A stretch of DNA of 64,000 nt from Oscillospiraceae bacterium (GTDB taxonomy: Bacteria; Bacillota; Clostridia; Lachnospirales; Lachnospiraceae): assembly GCA_021771715.1 (NCBI GenBank), contig JAETOO010000002.1, positions 62,001-126,000 on the forward strand, read 5' to 3'. Under the pieces are notes generated by a model, which saw only the letters and a program-made list of their open reading frames with translations, made no database searches and was not told where the DNA came from. The position numbers and the translations under genes were made by a program. Shown piece after piece: positions 1 through 9,600 of the stretch (its first letter is position 1; each line of letters starts with the position of its first letter).

Positions 1-1707
1 GCCGTCGTGAAGTTGAACAATGACCTGCGCGAGCTCGAGCTGCGCGAGGAGAAGGAGATCGAGATCGTGCTGGCCACCCTGAGCAGCCAGGTTGCCGACC
101 ACAGCGACGCGATCAACGACAACATCCTGCTCCTGACCGAGCTCGACTTTATCTTCGCCCGCGCACGGCTCTCGCTCTCCTACAAGGGCTCCGAGCCGGA
201 CTTCAACGAGGACGGGCGCATCCGGATCAAGAAGGGCCGCCACCCGCTGCTCGACGCGAAAAAGGTCGTCCCGGTCGACATCCGGATCGGCGACGATTTC
301 ACGATGCTCGTCATCTCCGGGCCAAACACAGGCGGAAAGACGGTCTCCCTGAAGACCGTCGGCCTCTTCACGCTGCTCGGCCAGGCCGGGCTGCACATCC
401 CTGCCTCCGACCACTCGGAGCTCTCCGTCTTTGACGAGGTCTACGCGGACATCGGCGACGAGCAGAGCATTGAGCAGAGCCTGAGCACCTTCTCCTCGCA
501 CATGACGAACATCGTCTCGTTCTGGGAGCAGGCCGACGAGCGCTCCCTGGTGCTCTTCGACGAGCTCGGCGCGGGCACGGATCCCACGGAGGGCGCGGCG
601 CTCGCAATCGCGATTCTCTCGAACCTGCACCGCCGGGAGGTCCGCACCATCGCCACGACGCACTACAGCGAGCTGAAGGTCTTCGCCCTCTCGACGCCGG
701 GCGTCGAGAACGGCTGCTGCGAGTTCAGCGTCGAGACGCTGCGCCCGACCTACCGCCTGCTGATCGGCGTGCCCGGCAAGAGCAACGCCTTCGCCATCTC
801 GGAGAAGCTCGGCCTGCCCGACTACGTCATCGCGGAGGCAAAGGAGCATCTGTCCCAGGAGGCCGAGAGCTTTGAGGACGTCATCTCCGACCTCGAGTCC
901 ACCCGGATTCTCGTCGAGCGCGAGCGCGAGGACGCCAACCGCTACCGGCTCGAGATGGAGGAGCTGAAAAAGCGCCTCGAGCGCAAGGAGGACCGGCTCG
1001 AATCCAGCCGCGACGAGATCCTGCGCAAGGCCCGCGAGGAGGCACAATCGATCCTGCGCGACGCGAAGGAGTACGCCGACGAGGCAATCCGCAAGTACAA
1101 CCGGCTGGGCAATGCCTCCGGATCCCAGAAGGAGATGGAGCGCGAGCGCGCGAAGCTGCGCGAGAAGGTCTCCGGCCTGCAGAACGACAACAGTCTCAAG
1201 ACCGCAAAGAGAGCAAAGAAGGAGCTGACCGCCAAGGACCTGCGCGTCGGCGACAGCGTGAAGGTGCTGAGCATGAACCTGCGCGGCACCGTCAGCACAC
1301 TGCCGGACGCAAAGGGCAATCTCTTCGTGCAGATGGGCATCCTCCGCTCTCAGGTTCACATAAAGGATCTCGAAAAGCTCGAAGACGAGCTCCCGGCATA
1401 CGCAAAGGGGCCGTCCTCAAAGGTGTCGGGCAGCGGCAAGATCAAAATGTCCAAATCCGCGACCATCAGCGCCGAGATCAACCTGCTCGGCATGACGACG
1501 GACGAGGCGATCGTCGAGCTCGACAAGTACCTCGACGATGCCTACCTCGCCCACCTCTCCCCGGTGCGCGTCGTCCACGGCAAGGGCACCGGCGCACTGC
1601 GCAAAGCCGTGCACCAGTACCTCCGCCGCCAAAAACACGTCGCCTCCTACCGCCTCGGCGAGTACGGCGAAGGGGACGCAGGGGTCACGATTGTAGAGTT
1701 TAAGTAA
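1..1707 (+). CDS. mutS2: Endonuclease MutS2, 3' part (5' end outside window)
   Basis: The reading frame is open from base 1, so this is the C-terminal roughly 568 codons of a protein normally near 790 residues; the GTG at 7 is internal (the residues around it match the AVV-LNN-LRELEL stretch of the family), not a start. Visible parts are the end of the clamp/lever helices, the ATPase with Walker A GPNTGGKT (nt 319-342), Walker B and signature (VLFDELGAGTDPTEGAAL), a long charged coiled coil (about nt 840-1230), and the C-terminal Smr nuclease domain from about nt 1470 with INLLGMTTDEA and VVHGKGTGALR. MutS2 proteins bind branched DNA or collided ribosomes; the Smr domain supplies nicking or ribosome-splitting activity. 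It has no mismatch-recognition domain. No terminator was seen directly after it; a hairpin-rich repeat block follows. Confidence 0.95.
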   Translation, partial: AVVKLNNDLRELELREEKEIEIVLATLSSQVADHSDAINDNILLLTELDFIFARARLSLSYKGSEPDFNEDGRIRIKKGRHPLLDAKKVVPVDIRIGDDFTMLVISGPNTGGKTVSLKTVGLFTLLGQAGLHIPASDHSELSVFDEVYADIGDEQSIEQSLSTFSSHMTNIVSFWEQADERSLVLFDELGAGTDPTEGAALAIAILSNLHRREVRTIATTHYSELKVFALSTPGVENGCCEFSVETLRPTYRLLIGVPGKSNAFAISEKLGLPDYVIAEAKEHLSQEAESFEDVISDLESTRILVEREREDANRYRLEMEELKKRLERKEDRLESSRDEILRKAREEAQSILRDAKEYADEAIRKYNRLGNASGSQKEMERERAKLREKVSGLQNDNSLKTAKRAKKELTAKDLRVGDSVKVLSMNLRGTVSTLPDAKGNLFVQMGILRSQVHIKDLEKLEDELPAYAKGPSSKVSGSGKIKMSKSATISAEINLLGMTTDEAIVELDKYLDDAYLAHLSPVRVVHGKGTGALRKAVHQYLRRQKHVASYRLGEYGEGDAGVTIVEFK

Positions 1708-1739
1708 CCAGTTCAGCACACACCAAAATGCCAAGGCAG

Positions 1740-1910
1740 ACCGGAACGAGCTTGCTCGTGTAGGGCTGTATTTGCATTGTGAAATGGGCGGGACGCCCAT
1801 TAGCCACAGACAGGAGCTGCGAAGCAGCGAATAGCTTGCGTTAGCAAGCGGCGCTGTGTGCCAGTGGCACACGTTTAGCGCCGACCGAAGCGGAGCGTAG
1901 ACCTGTGGCC
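1740..1910. repeat. Hairpin-rich intergenic repeat block
   Basis: Five short perfect inverted repeats follow each other: ACGAGC/GCTCGT (1746-1759), AATGGGCG/CGCCCATT (1783-1801), GCTGC/GCAGC (1816-1828), GCTTGC/GCAAGC (1834-1849) and GTGTGCCA/TGGCACAC (1856-1872). The last is nested in an outer GCGCT/AGCGC pair (1851-1881). The last hairpin plus its tail recurs in diverged form on the opposite strand at about 55940-55991, so it is a dispersed element and not simply a mutS2 terminator. No coding capacity is convincing here. Confidence 0.75.
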
Positions 1911-1972
1911 TGTGTGATGAACGTCCGGATTACCACATACAGCAAAATGCAAAGAGGAAGGGGATGTCAATC

Positions 1973-2674
1973 ATGGTAGCCAGACAGAAAATCCTGATCG
2001 TCGACGACGACGAAAATATCTCAGAGCTGATCTCCCTCTATCTGACGAAGGAGTTTTATGACACAAAGATCGTGTATGACGGCGAGGAGGCGCTGCGCCA
2101 GTTCCGGCTGTTCTCGCCGAACCTGATTTTGCTTGACCTGATGCTGCCGGGCATCGACGGCTATCAGGTCTGCCGCGAGATCCGGCAGCAGTCCAATGTG
2201 CCGATCATCATGCTCTCCGCAAAGGGAGAGGTGTTTGACAAGGTGCTCGGCCTCGAGCTGGGCGCGGACGACTACATCATCAAGCCCTTTGACTCGAAGG
2301 AGCTCGTCGCGCGCGTCAAGGCGGTGCTGCGGCGCTACCAGCAGGCCCCGGCTGCCCAGCCGAAGCCTGCCGGAAAGTACGTTGAGTACCCGGATCTCAT
2401 CATCAACCTGACCAACTATTCCGTGATCTACAAGGGACGGACCGTGGAGATGCCGCCCAAGGAGCTGGAGCTGCTGTACTTTCTCGCCTCCTCCCCCAAC
2501 CAGGTCTTCACGCGCGAACAGCTCCTCGACCACATCTGGGGCTATGAGTACATCGGCGACACCCGGACGGTCGACGTCCACATCAAGCGGCTGCGCGAGA
2601 AGATCAAGGATCACGCGAGCTGGTCGATCGCCACGGTCTGGGGAATCGGCTACAAGTTCGAGGTGAAGCCATGA
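1973..2674 (+). CDS. OmpR-family response regulator
   Basis: A two-domain transcription factor. The receiver has the acidic pocket (IVDDD), the phospho-acceptor Asp in LILLDLMLPG and the conserved Lys in DDYIIKPFD. The C-terminal winged helix matches OmpR/PhoB (MPPKELELLYFLA, then TRTVDVHIKRLREK). An in-frame ATG at 1964 sits inside the AGAGGAAGGGG ribosome binding site, so ATG 1973, about nine bases downstream of it, is the better start. The stop overlaps the start of the histidine kinase by four bases (ATGA), so the two are translationally coupled. The target genes and the signal cannot be told from sequence. Confidence 0.93.
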   Translation: MVARQKILIVDDDENISELISLYLTKEFYDTKIVYDGEEALRQFRLFSPNLILLDLMLPGIDGYQVCREIRQQSNVPIIMLSAKGEVFDKVLGLELGADDYIIKPFDSKELVARVKAVLRRYQQAPAAQPKPAGKYVEYPDLIINLTNYSVIYKGRTVEMPPKELELLYFLASSPNQVFTREQLLDHIWGYEYIGDTRTVDVHIKRLREKIKDHASWSIATVWGIGYKFEVKP

Positions 2675-3789
2675 AGAAGCACAGGCTGATGCTCTCGATG
2701 ATCGGAGCCTACCTCACCTTTCTGGGCACCAGTCTTCTGATTGTCACGGTCCTCGTGCCGCAGCTTCTGAAGCGCTCCCTGCTCGAGATCTCGGAGGATG
2801 CGAACTACCGCGGCTACCTGAGAAGTCAGGCGGGCGCGATCCAGAACACCTGCTATCTGATGATCTCCATCGTGTTCGTCCTCTCACTCTTTCCGGTCAT
2901 GTTCTGGCAGATCAAGGTCTACCGGCCCCTGAACCGGATCTGCGAGGCGGCGGCCCGGTACCTTGACGGAGACGCCTACTCACAGCTGCTCTACGACAAG
3001 GACGACGAGCTCGGCCGCCTCACCACGGTGCTCAACTACCTGCTCGAGTCCGCGGACAACCTGGAGACTTATCAGCGAAAGTTTATCTCAAACATCTCCC
3101 ACGACTTCCGCTCGCCCCTGACGTCGATCAAGGGCTATGTGGAGGCGATGCTCGACGGCACAATCCCGCCGCAGATGCAGGAGCGCTACCTGCGGATCGT
3201 CCTGAGTGAGACGGAGCGGCTGAACAAGCTGACCGAGGGGCTGCTGCTTTTGAACAGCTTTGACGACAAGGGTGTGTACCTCGAGCTCACGGATTTCGAC
3301 CTGATCGAAGTCATCCGCCACACGGTCGACGCCTTTGAGGTGCTCTGCCAGAAGAAGGATCTGACCATCCGCACGGATTTCCCGTCCCATCCGGTCTTTG
3401 TGCACGCGGACATGGGACGCATCCAGCAGGTGCTCTACAACCTGGTCGACAACGCGATCAAGTTCAGCTATCCCGGCAGGGACATCCTGCTCAGCATCCA
3501 CGAGCGCAAGAAGCTCGTCTTTGTCTCCGTCAAGGATTTCGGCGAGGGGATTTCGAAGGAGAACCTCTCCAAGATCTGGGAACGCTTCTTCAAGACGGAC
3601 GCCTCCCGCGGGCGGGACAAGAAGGGGACGGGGCTGGGGCTCTCGATCGTGAAGGAGATTATTCGTGCGCACAATCAGAATATTAATGTGGTCAGCACGG
3701 AGGGAATTGGGACGGAGTTTGTGTTTACGTTGGCCGCGGCGGGGAAGGACGCCGGGATGAAAAGGGAAACGGAAGAAAAGATGGAGTGA
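2671..3789 (+). CDS. Membrane sensor histidine kinase
   Basis: Partner of the preceding regulator (four-base overlap). The 372-residue protein has a first membrane helix at about residues 8-30, a short extracytoplasmic loop, and a second helix near 58-80. A HAMP linker follows, then the dimerisation/phosphotransfer helix with H-box NISHDFRSPLTSIKGY, and a HATPase_c domain with N-box LYNLVDNAIKFS, G1 DFGEGIS and G2 GTGLGLSIV. The extracytoplasmic loop is only about 25-30 residues, so it lacks a folded sensor domain; sensing through the membrane or a partner protein is likely (inference). The last 15 or so residues are charged and unstructured. Confidence 0.93.
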   Translation: MKKHRLMLSMIGAYLTFLGTSLLIVTVLVPQLLKRSLLEISEDANYRGYLRSQAGAIQNTCYLMISIVFVLSLFPVMFWQIKVYRPLNRICEAAARYLDGDAYSQLLYDKDDELGRLTTVLNYLLESADNLETYQRKFISNISHDFRSPLTSIKGYVEAMLDGTIPPQMQERYLRIVLSETERLNKLTEGLLLLNSFDDKGVYLELTDFDLIEVIRHTVDAFEVLCQKKDLTIRTDFPSHPVFVHADMGRIQQVLYNLVDNAIKFSYPGRDILLSIHERKKLVFVSVKDFGEGISKENLSKIWERFFKTDASRGRDKKGTGLGLSIVKEIIRAHNQNINVVSTEGIGTEFVFTLAAAGKDAGMKRETEEKME

Positions 3790-3875
3790 AGATTATAAAA
3801 AAATGTAGGGGAGATTGGAGGCGAACCGGACGAGAAGATCCCAGGGCCGCCGAGATCTTCTCTGACAACAAAAAC

Positions 3876-3930
3876 AGCCGAAGAAATCTCTGACTAAAAA
3901 TGAGATTTCTCCGGCTGCTTTATTTTTCTG
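3876..3930. terminator. Bidirectional rho-independent terminator
   Basis: A 15-base arm at 3876-3890 pairs with 3902-3916 (one mismatch; core GAAATCTC/GAGATTTC). It is followed by a T-rich tract on the plus strand (TTTATTTTTCTGTTTTTT) and, read on the minus strand, by GTTTTTGTT. It lies between the convergent histidine kinase and transketolase operons and can serve both. Confidence 0.85.
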
Positions 3931-4036
3931 TTTTTTACTCTAAAGAATAGCTAAACTGACAGAGCTGTGCTCGCTGGAAGGCAGCATGTTGATCTGTCTC
4001 CATTTTTACAGCTTGCTCTGCCGAGGCCGCTGGCGC

Positions 4037-4975
4037 TTACAGCCAAGCCTTGATCTGCTCGTATACGCCTTCGCCGTCGAGTTTGTACTTCTTGAGGAGG
4101 GCTGCTGCCGGGCCGGACTCACCGAAGACGTCCTGGACGCCGATGCGAAGTACCGGGGTCGGTGCTTTCTCGGAGAGTGCCTCGCAGACTGCTCCGCCGA
4201 GGCCGCCGATTACGGAGTGCTCCTCTACGGTGACAACCTTGCCGGTCGCCTTTGCTGCCTCTACTACGAGGTCTACGTCCAGCGGCTTGATCGTGTGGAT
4301 GTTGATCACCTTCGCGGACACGCCGTCCTTCGCGAGCATCTCAGCTGCCTCGAGTGCGCTGTTTACGCACAGGCCGGTCGCGATCACGGTCACGTCGGTG
4401 CCTTCTCTCAGAGTCACGCCCTTGCCGATCTCAAACTTGTAGTCCGGGTTGTCGTTGATTACCGGGACAGCCAGACGGCCGAAGCGCAGGTATACCGGGC
4501 CTACGTACTCATACGCAGCCTTCACCGCCGCTCTCGCCTCGACATCGTCGGACGGATTGATGACTACCATGCCCGGGATCGTGCGCATCAGAGCGAGGTC
4601 CTCATTACACTGATGGGACGCGCCGTCCTCACCTACGGAGATGCCGGCATGCGTCGCACCGATCTTTACATTCATGTGCGGATATCCGATGGAGTTGCGC
4701 ACCTGCTCGAACGCTCTGCCCGATGCGAACATTGCGAATGTGCTGGCAAACGGCACCTTGCCGGTCGTGGAAAGACCTGCCGCGATACCCATCATATTGC
4801 ACTCTGCGATACCGCAGTCAATGTGGCGCTCCGGGAACGCTTTCTTGAAAATACCCGTCTTGGTAGCGCCTGCGAGGTCAGCGTCAAGAACTACGATATC
4901 ATCATGCTCCGCGCCGAGCTCAGCAAGTGCTTTTCCGTAGCTCTCTCTCGTTGCGATCTTCTTTACTTCTGACAT
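4037..4975 (-). CDS. Transketolase, C-terminal subunit
   Basis: One half of a split transketolase: the pyrimidine-binding domain followed by the C-terminal domain. Together with the N-terminal subunit upstream it moves two-carbon ketol units between sugar phosphates in the non-oxidative pentose phosphate pathway. Family marks include ATRESYGKAL near the N-terminus, the cofactor-interacting segment DCGIAECNMMGIAAGL (with the catalytic-type Glu) and EDGASHQCNEDLALMR. The start ATG 4975 overlaps the end of the N-terminal subunit gene by 13 bases and has a GGGGGA site upstream. Split transketolases are common in Clostridia. Position behind araD suggests a role in pentose catabolism. DXS is unlikely because the family order and lengths fit the split transketolase. 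Confidence 0.95.
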   Translation of the reverse strand: MSEVKKIATRESYGKALAELGAEHDDIVVLDADLAGATKTGIFKKAFPERHIDCGIAECNMMGIAAGLSTTGKVPFASTFAMFASGRAFEQVRNSIGYPHMNVKIGATHAGISVGEDGASHQCNEDLALMRTIPGMVVINPSDDVEARAAVKAAYEYVGPVYLRFGRLAVPVINDNPDYKFEIGKGVTLREGTDVTVIATGLCVNSALEAAEMLAKDGVSAKVINIHTIKPLDVDLVVEAAKATGKVVTVEEHSVIGGLGGAVCEALSEKAPTPVLRIGVQDVFGESGPAAALLKKYKLDGEGVYEQIKAWL

Positions 4976-5802
4976 AATGCTTCCCCCACTTTCTCTAAGT
5001 CTGCCATAGCTACCGCGTACTGCTCATCGTTCGGAGCGACCCCATGCCAGGATGCCTGGTTCTCCATGAAGGATACGCCCTTGCCCTTTACGGTCTTCAT
5101 CACGATCGCCGTCGGCATGCCCTTCGTCTCTCTCGCTTCCTTGAAGGCTGCAGCAAGCTGATCCATATCATTGCCGTCCGCCACGTTGATTACGTGGAAA
5201 TTAAATGCCTCAAACTTCTTGTCGATCGGATACGGGGAGCACACGTCCTCGATCTTTCCGTCGATCTGGAGGCCGTTGTTGTCAACGATCACCACGAGGT
5301 TGTCCAGCTTGCGGTGGCCTGCGAACATCGCTGCCTCCCACACCTGTCCCTCCTCGATCTCGCCGTCACCCAGCAGCGTGTACACGCGGTAGGACTTGTT
5401 GTCCATCTTGCCTGCGAGCGCCATGCCCACTGCCGCGGAGATGCCCTGTCCCAGAGAACCTGAGGACATGTCGATGCCCGGGATGTGCTGCATGCACGGA
5501 TGTCCCTGCAGATGAGAGCCTACGTGGCGCAGTGTCGGCAGGTCCTCCACCGGGAAGAAGCCTCTGTGTGCCATTGCCGAGTAGTAGCCCGGAGCCGTGT
5601 GGCCCTTCGAGAGCACGAAGCGGTCTCTGTCGGGATCCTTCGGATTCTTCGGGTCAATGTTCATCTCCTCAAAGTACAGATACGTGAAAACATCTGCCGC
5701 GGAGAGCGATCCGCCCGGATGTCCGGCCTTCGCGCCATGCACCGCCGTCACGATACCCTTGCGAACCTCGTTCGCCATTTTCTGTAATTCCAGTGTCGTC
5801 AT
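4963..5802 (-). CDS. Transketolase, N-terminal (TPP-binding) subunit
   Basis: The thiamine-diphosphate pyrophosphate-binding half of split transketolase. It contains the KAGHPGGSLS segment near the N-terminus, the Mg/TPP motif GDGEIEEGQVWEAA ending in VIVDNNGLQ, and the conserved SLGQGISAAVGMAL. Start chosen at ATG 5802 (protein begins MTTLELQKM): an AAGGA site precedes it, whereas the upstream in-frame start at 5850 would overlap the epimerase gene by 29 bases and lies outside the family's N-terminus. It is the middle gene of an araD-tktN-tktC operon, 19 bases after araD. Confidence 0.95.
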   Translation of the reverse strand: MTTLELQKMANEVRKGIVTAVHGAKAGHPGGSLSAADVFTYLYFEEMNIDPKNPKDPDRDRFVLSKGHTAPGYYSAMAHRGFFPVEDLPTLRHVGSHLQGHPCMQHIPGIDMSSGSLGQGISAAVGMALAGKMDNKSYRVYTLLGDGEIEEGQVWEAAMFAGHRKLDNLVVIVDNNGLQIDGKIEDVCSPYPIDKKFEAFNFHVINVADGNDMDQLAAAFKEARETKGMPTAIVMKTVKGKGVSFMENQASWHGVAPNDEQYAVAMADLEKVGEALCQK

Positions 5803-5821
5803 AATCCTTTTCCTTTCTGCT

Positions 5822-6514
5822 CTACTGTCCGTAATACGCGTTTGCGCCATGCTTTCTCATGAAATGCTTCTCCTTGATGGAATCCGGCGCCGGTGTCACA
5901 CGCGGGTTGATCAGCTCGGTGCGGCAAGCCATCTTCGCCACTTCCTCGAGCACCACCGCATTGTGGACAGCCTCGGACGCATCCTTGCCCCAGGTGAACG
6001 GTCCGTGATTCGTGCAGAGCACTGCCGGCACGTAAACCGGATTGATGCCGCGGGCGCGGAACGTCTCAATAATCACAAGCCCTGTGTTTTTCTCATACTC
6101 GCCGTTGATCTCCTCCGGCGTCAGACTGCGCGCGCACGGAATCGGGCCGTACATATAGTCCGCATGCGTCGTGCCGTAGCACGGGATGTCTCTGCCTGCC
6201 TGCGCCCACGAGGTCGCCCACGGAGAATGTGTGTGCACGACTCCGCCGAGCTCCGGAAATGCCTTGTACAGCTCCAGGTGTGTCGCCGTGTCGGAGGACG
6301 GCTTGTACTTGCCCTCCACACGATTGCCCTCCATATCAATTACCACCATATCATCCGGGCAGAGCTTCTCATAATCCACTCCGCTCGGCTTGATCACGAA
6401 CAGACCTGCTTCCCGATCAATGCCGCTGACATTTCCCCAGGTATACGTCACAAGACCTCGCTTCGGGAGTTCCATATTGGCTTCATACACCTGTTTTTTC
6501 AGTTCTTCTAACAT
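5822..6514 (-). CDS. araD: L-ribulose-5-phosphate 4-epimerase
   Basis: Class II aldolase-family enzyme that converts L-ribulose 5-phosphate to D-xylulose 5-phosphate, feeding the transketolase encoded directly downstream. Metal-ligand histidines are visible in [11 protein letters not shown] and a third in [24 protein letters not shown] and [11 protein letters not shown] are typical of AraD. ATG 6514 is preceded by a perfect AAGGAGG site; an in-frame start 45 bases upstream has no such site. The 230-residue length is the usual size. First gene of the operon. L-fuculose aldolase and UlaF-type epimerases belong to the same superfamily, but similarity and context favour AraD. Confidence 0.93.
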   Translation of the reverse strand: MLEELKKQVYEANMELPKRGLVTYTWGNVSGIDREAGLFVIKPSGVDYEKLCPDDMVVIDMEGNRVEGKYKPSSDTATHLELYKAFPELGGVVHTHSPWATSWAQAGRDIPCYGTTHADYMYGPIPCARSLTPEEINGEYEKNTGLVIIETFRARGINPVYVPAVLCTNHGPFTWGKDASEAVHNAVVLEEVAKMACRTELINPRVTPAPDSIKEKHFMRKHGANAYYGQ

Positions 6515-6554
6515 GAAAGCTTCCTCCTTATTATTGCAACAATCTGCTTTTTTT

Positions 6555-6583
6555 ATCATACACTTTTTTGCGTTGTTCGTCCA
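6555..6583 (-). promoter_or_regulatory. Probable promoter of the araD-transketolase operon
   Basis: On the minus strand, TGGACG (6578-6583) is separated by exactly 17 bases from TATGAT (6555-6560), 41 bases upstream of the araD start. The -35 box is weak (four of six), the -10 good. Confidence 0.5.
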
Positions 6584-6669
6584 GTCATTTCTCCTATTAT
6601 TTACTGATTATTTGTTCTAATGCGCACAACTTTATGAACACTTTACCACTTGTACACCTTTTCTTTCAT

Positions 6670-9600
6670 TTACTCAACACTCTTCAAAGACTCGACCATA
6701 TCAATCCGCTTCAGCTTGTAGTACATCACGAAGTTCACGATGATCGAGAACCCGAACGTGAAGAGCGTGCCGATGACATAGCTCCACGGCTTGATCGTGC
6801 GGCCGAACATGCACATATCGACCTCGACCGTCTGTATGATAAACAGATGCAGATACTTTCCTATGAAAATGCCGAGCATGGCCCCGATGACCGTCAGCAG
6901 GACATTTTCGCGGTACACGTAGGAGGCGACCTCCCCGTCAAAGAAGCCCAGCACCTTCAGGGTCGCCAGCTCGCGCTTCCGCTCATTGATGTTGATGTTG
7001 TTCAGGTTGTAGAGCACGACAAACGCGAGCATTCCGGCGGAGATGATCAGGACCACCATCACGATATCCAGCGCACCGAGCATGTTGTCCAGCTGGTCCT
7101 TCAGCGATTTCGTGTAGGTCACGTTCAGCACCACATCCTTTTTCAGCTGCTCCCTGCCGATCTCCTGCGCGTGCCCCTCGCCGCCGTCCGTCCGGTAAAA
7201 CACGCTGTTAAATTCCGGCGCTTCCCCGTAGGCTTTCTCGTACAGCGCGGGCGTCACGTAAATATAGTGATTCAGATAATTCTCGCACACCGCGGTGACC
7301 GGGAACTCCACCGTCTCCTCGTCCGTCTTAAGCGTCAGCACATCGCCCGCCTTCACGCCGAACTCCTTCGCAATCTTCTCCGTGACGATGACGCCCTCAT
7401 CCGTCAGCTCATACTGCTCCAGCGTGCTGCGGTCGCGAAAGCAGAAAAATGCGTCCAGATCTTCCAGATTCTCCGGCACATACAGGTAGACCGTCCACTC
7501 CTTGCGCTCGTTCGCCGCGTCCTTGACCTCCTCCTTCTGCATGCAGAACCGCTTCTGCGCCGCGACCCGGCTGTCCCCGGCGAGGCTCTCCGCGACCTCA
7601 TCGCTCTCCCGCTTCGGCAAATCCGTGTCGCACACCACCATCGCATCGTAGAGCTGCAGCTCCTCAAACTGGAGCACCGCGACATCCATAATCGAATCGC
7701 GCAGACCGTAACCCACCAGCAGCAGGCCCATACAGCCGCCGATGCCGATGACCGTCATCAAAAACCGCTTCTTGTAGCGCATCAGGTTCCGGACCGTCGA
7801 CTTCCAGGTAAAGCTCATCCGCCTCCAGAGAAACGGCACGTACTCCAGTAGCACGCGCTTGCCCTCTTTGGGTGTCGGCGGCCGCATCAGCTGCGCTGGC
7901 ACAGCGCCGAGCTCCCGGAAGCACGCCGAGAGTGTCGCCGCCATTGTGCAGAACAGGGCTGCCCCTGTCGCAATCGCGCCGTAGCCCCAGTCATACGGGA
8001 TCACAATCTTCGGAAGGTACTGGTAGAGGATCCCGTACGCGTTCACAATCACCCACGGCAGGATTTTTTCGCCGACCAGCACGCCGAATACGCTGCCGCC
8101 CATCGTCGCGTAAAACGCATACTTGAGGTATTTGAACGCGATATCCTTCTTGCTGTAGCCGAGCGCCTTCATCGTGCCGATCTGTGTCCGCTCTTCCTCC
8201 ACCATGCGCGTCATCGTCGTCAGACTGATCAGCGCCGCGACCAGGAAAAAGATCACCGGGAAGACCTTCGCGATGTTCGTCAGCCGGTCCGCATTGTCGC
8301 CGAAGCCTGCGTTGTCCGGCAGCTCGTTCCGGTCGTACACGTACCACTTCGGGTATTTCAGATCCGCGAGCTCCTTCTCGGCATCTGCAATCTTCTGCTC
8401 GGCGTCGGCGAGCTCCTCCTCGGCGTCCCGGATCTTCTGCTCGCCCTCGGCGATCTCATCCTCGGCCTCCTGCCTGCCCTTCTCGTAGTCGGCCCAGCCG
8501 TCCGCCAGCTTCTGCTCGTTCTCGGCGATCTCCTTCTGGGCGTCGGCAATCTGCTGCCGGCCGTCCGCCAGCTTCCTGCGCGCATCCGCAAGCTCAGTCC
8601 GCCCGTCGGCCAGCTGGCTCTCCCCGTCCGTGAGCTGGGAACGGGACGCATTCAGCTCCGCCCAGCCCGTATCCAGCTTTCTGCGCGCTGCCGCGAGCTG
8701 TCCTTTGGCGTCCTTCAACTCCTTCCTTCCCTGATCGACCTGCTCCTGCGACGCGGTCAGCTTCGCCTCGTTTTCCTCGAGCTCCCTGGCTGCCGCGGCA
8801 AGCTGCTCCCTGCCGGACGCAGTCTGCGCCTTTCCGGCATTCAGCTCCGCCCAGCCGCTCTCAAGCTGTGCCTTCGCCTCTGCAAGCGCCGCGCTGTTCG
8901 CGTCGAGCTCCGACTTCGCCGCCGCAAGCTGCGCTTCTGTACCGTCAAGCTGCGCCTTCGCCGCCGCGAGTGCCGCCTCTCCGTCCGCCAGCTGCGCGCC
9001 GGTCTCGGCGAGAACCTTCTCCTGCCGGCTCAGCTCCGCCTCCGTCCCGGCGAGAACCTCTGTCTGCGCATCCAGCTGCGCCTTGCTCCCGGCAAGCGTC
9101 GCGGCCTGCGCGTCCAGCTGCGCCCGGCTCTGCGCCAGCTCCCCCCTCTTCGCGTCAATCACGGCCTGATCGCCCGGCAGCTCCTGCGTCTTCTTCTCCG
9201 CGTCGGATGATGCCCTGGCGGCGCGGTCCTTCGCAGCCTGGATCTTCCCCGGCAGCGCATCACGCTCCGCCTCCAGTGCTGCGACCGCGGCAGCCGCGGT
9301 GCGTGCGTCAGAAGCCGCGCGATCCGCCTCCTTCTGCGCTGCGTCCGCAGCTGCCTGCGCGCCCGCCACAGCCGCCTGCTCGTTGTTCACCGACGTCTGC
9401 GCCGTATTTACATTCTCCTGTGCCGCGTTTCTCGCCGCCTGTGCGCTCGCCACGGCGGCCGCGGCCTGGTTCCTCTGCTCCTCCGTCGCCGCAGGGTCGT
9501 TATTGATCTCTGCAAGCGCCGCATTTGCACTGTCCAACGCCGCCTGCGCGCTTGCCAGAGCACTCTGCGCATTGGTCAGCCCTGTCTGCGCCGTCGCCAG

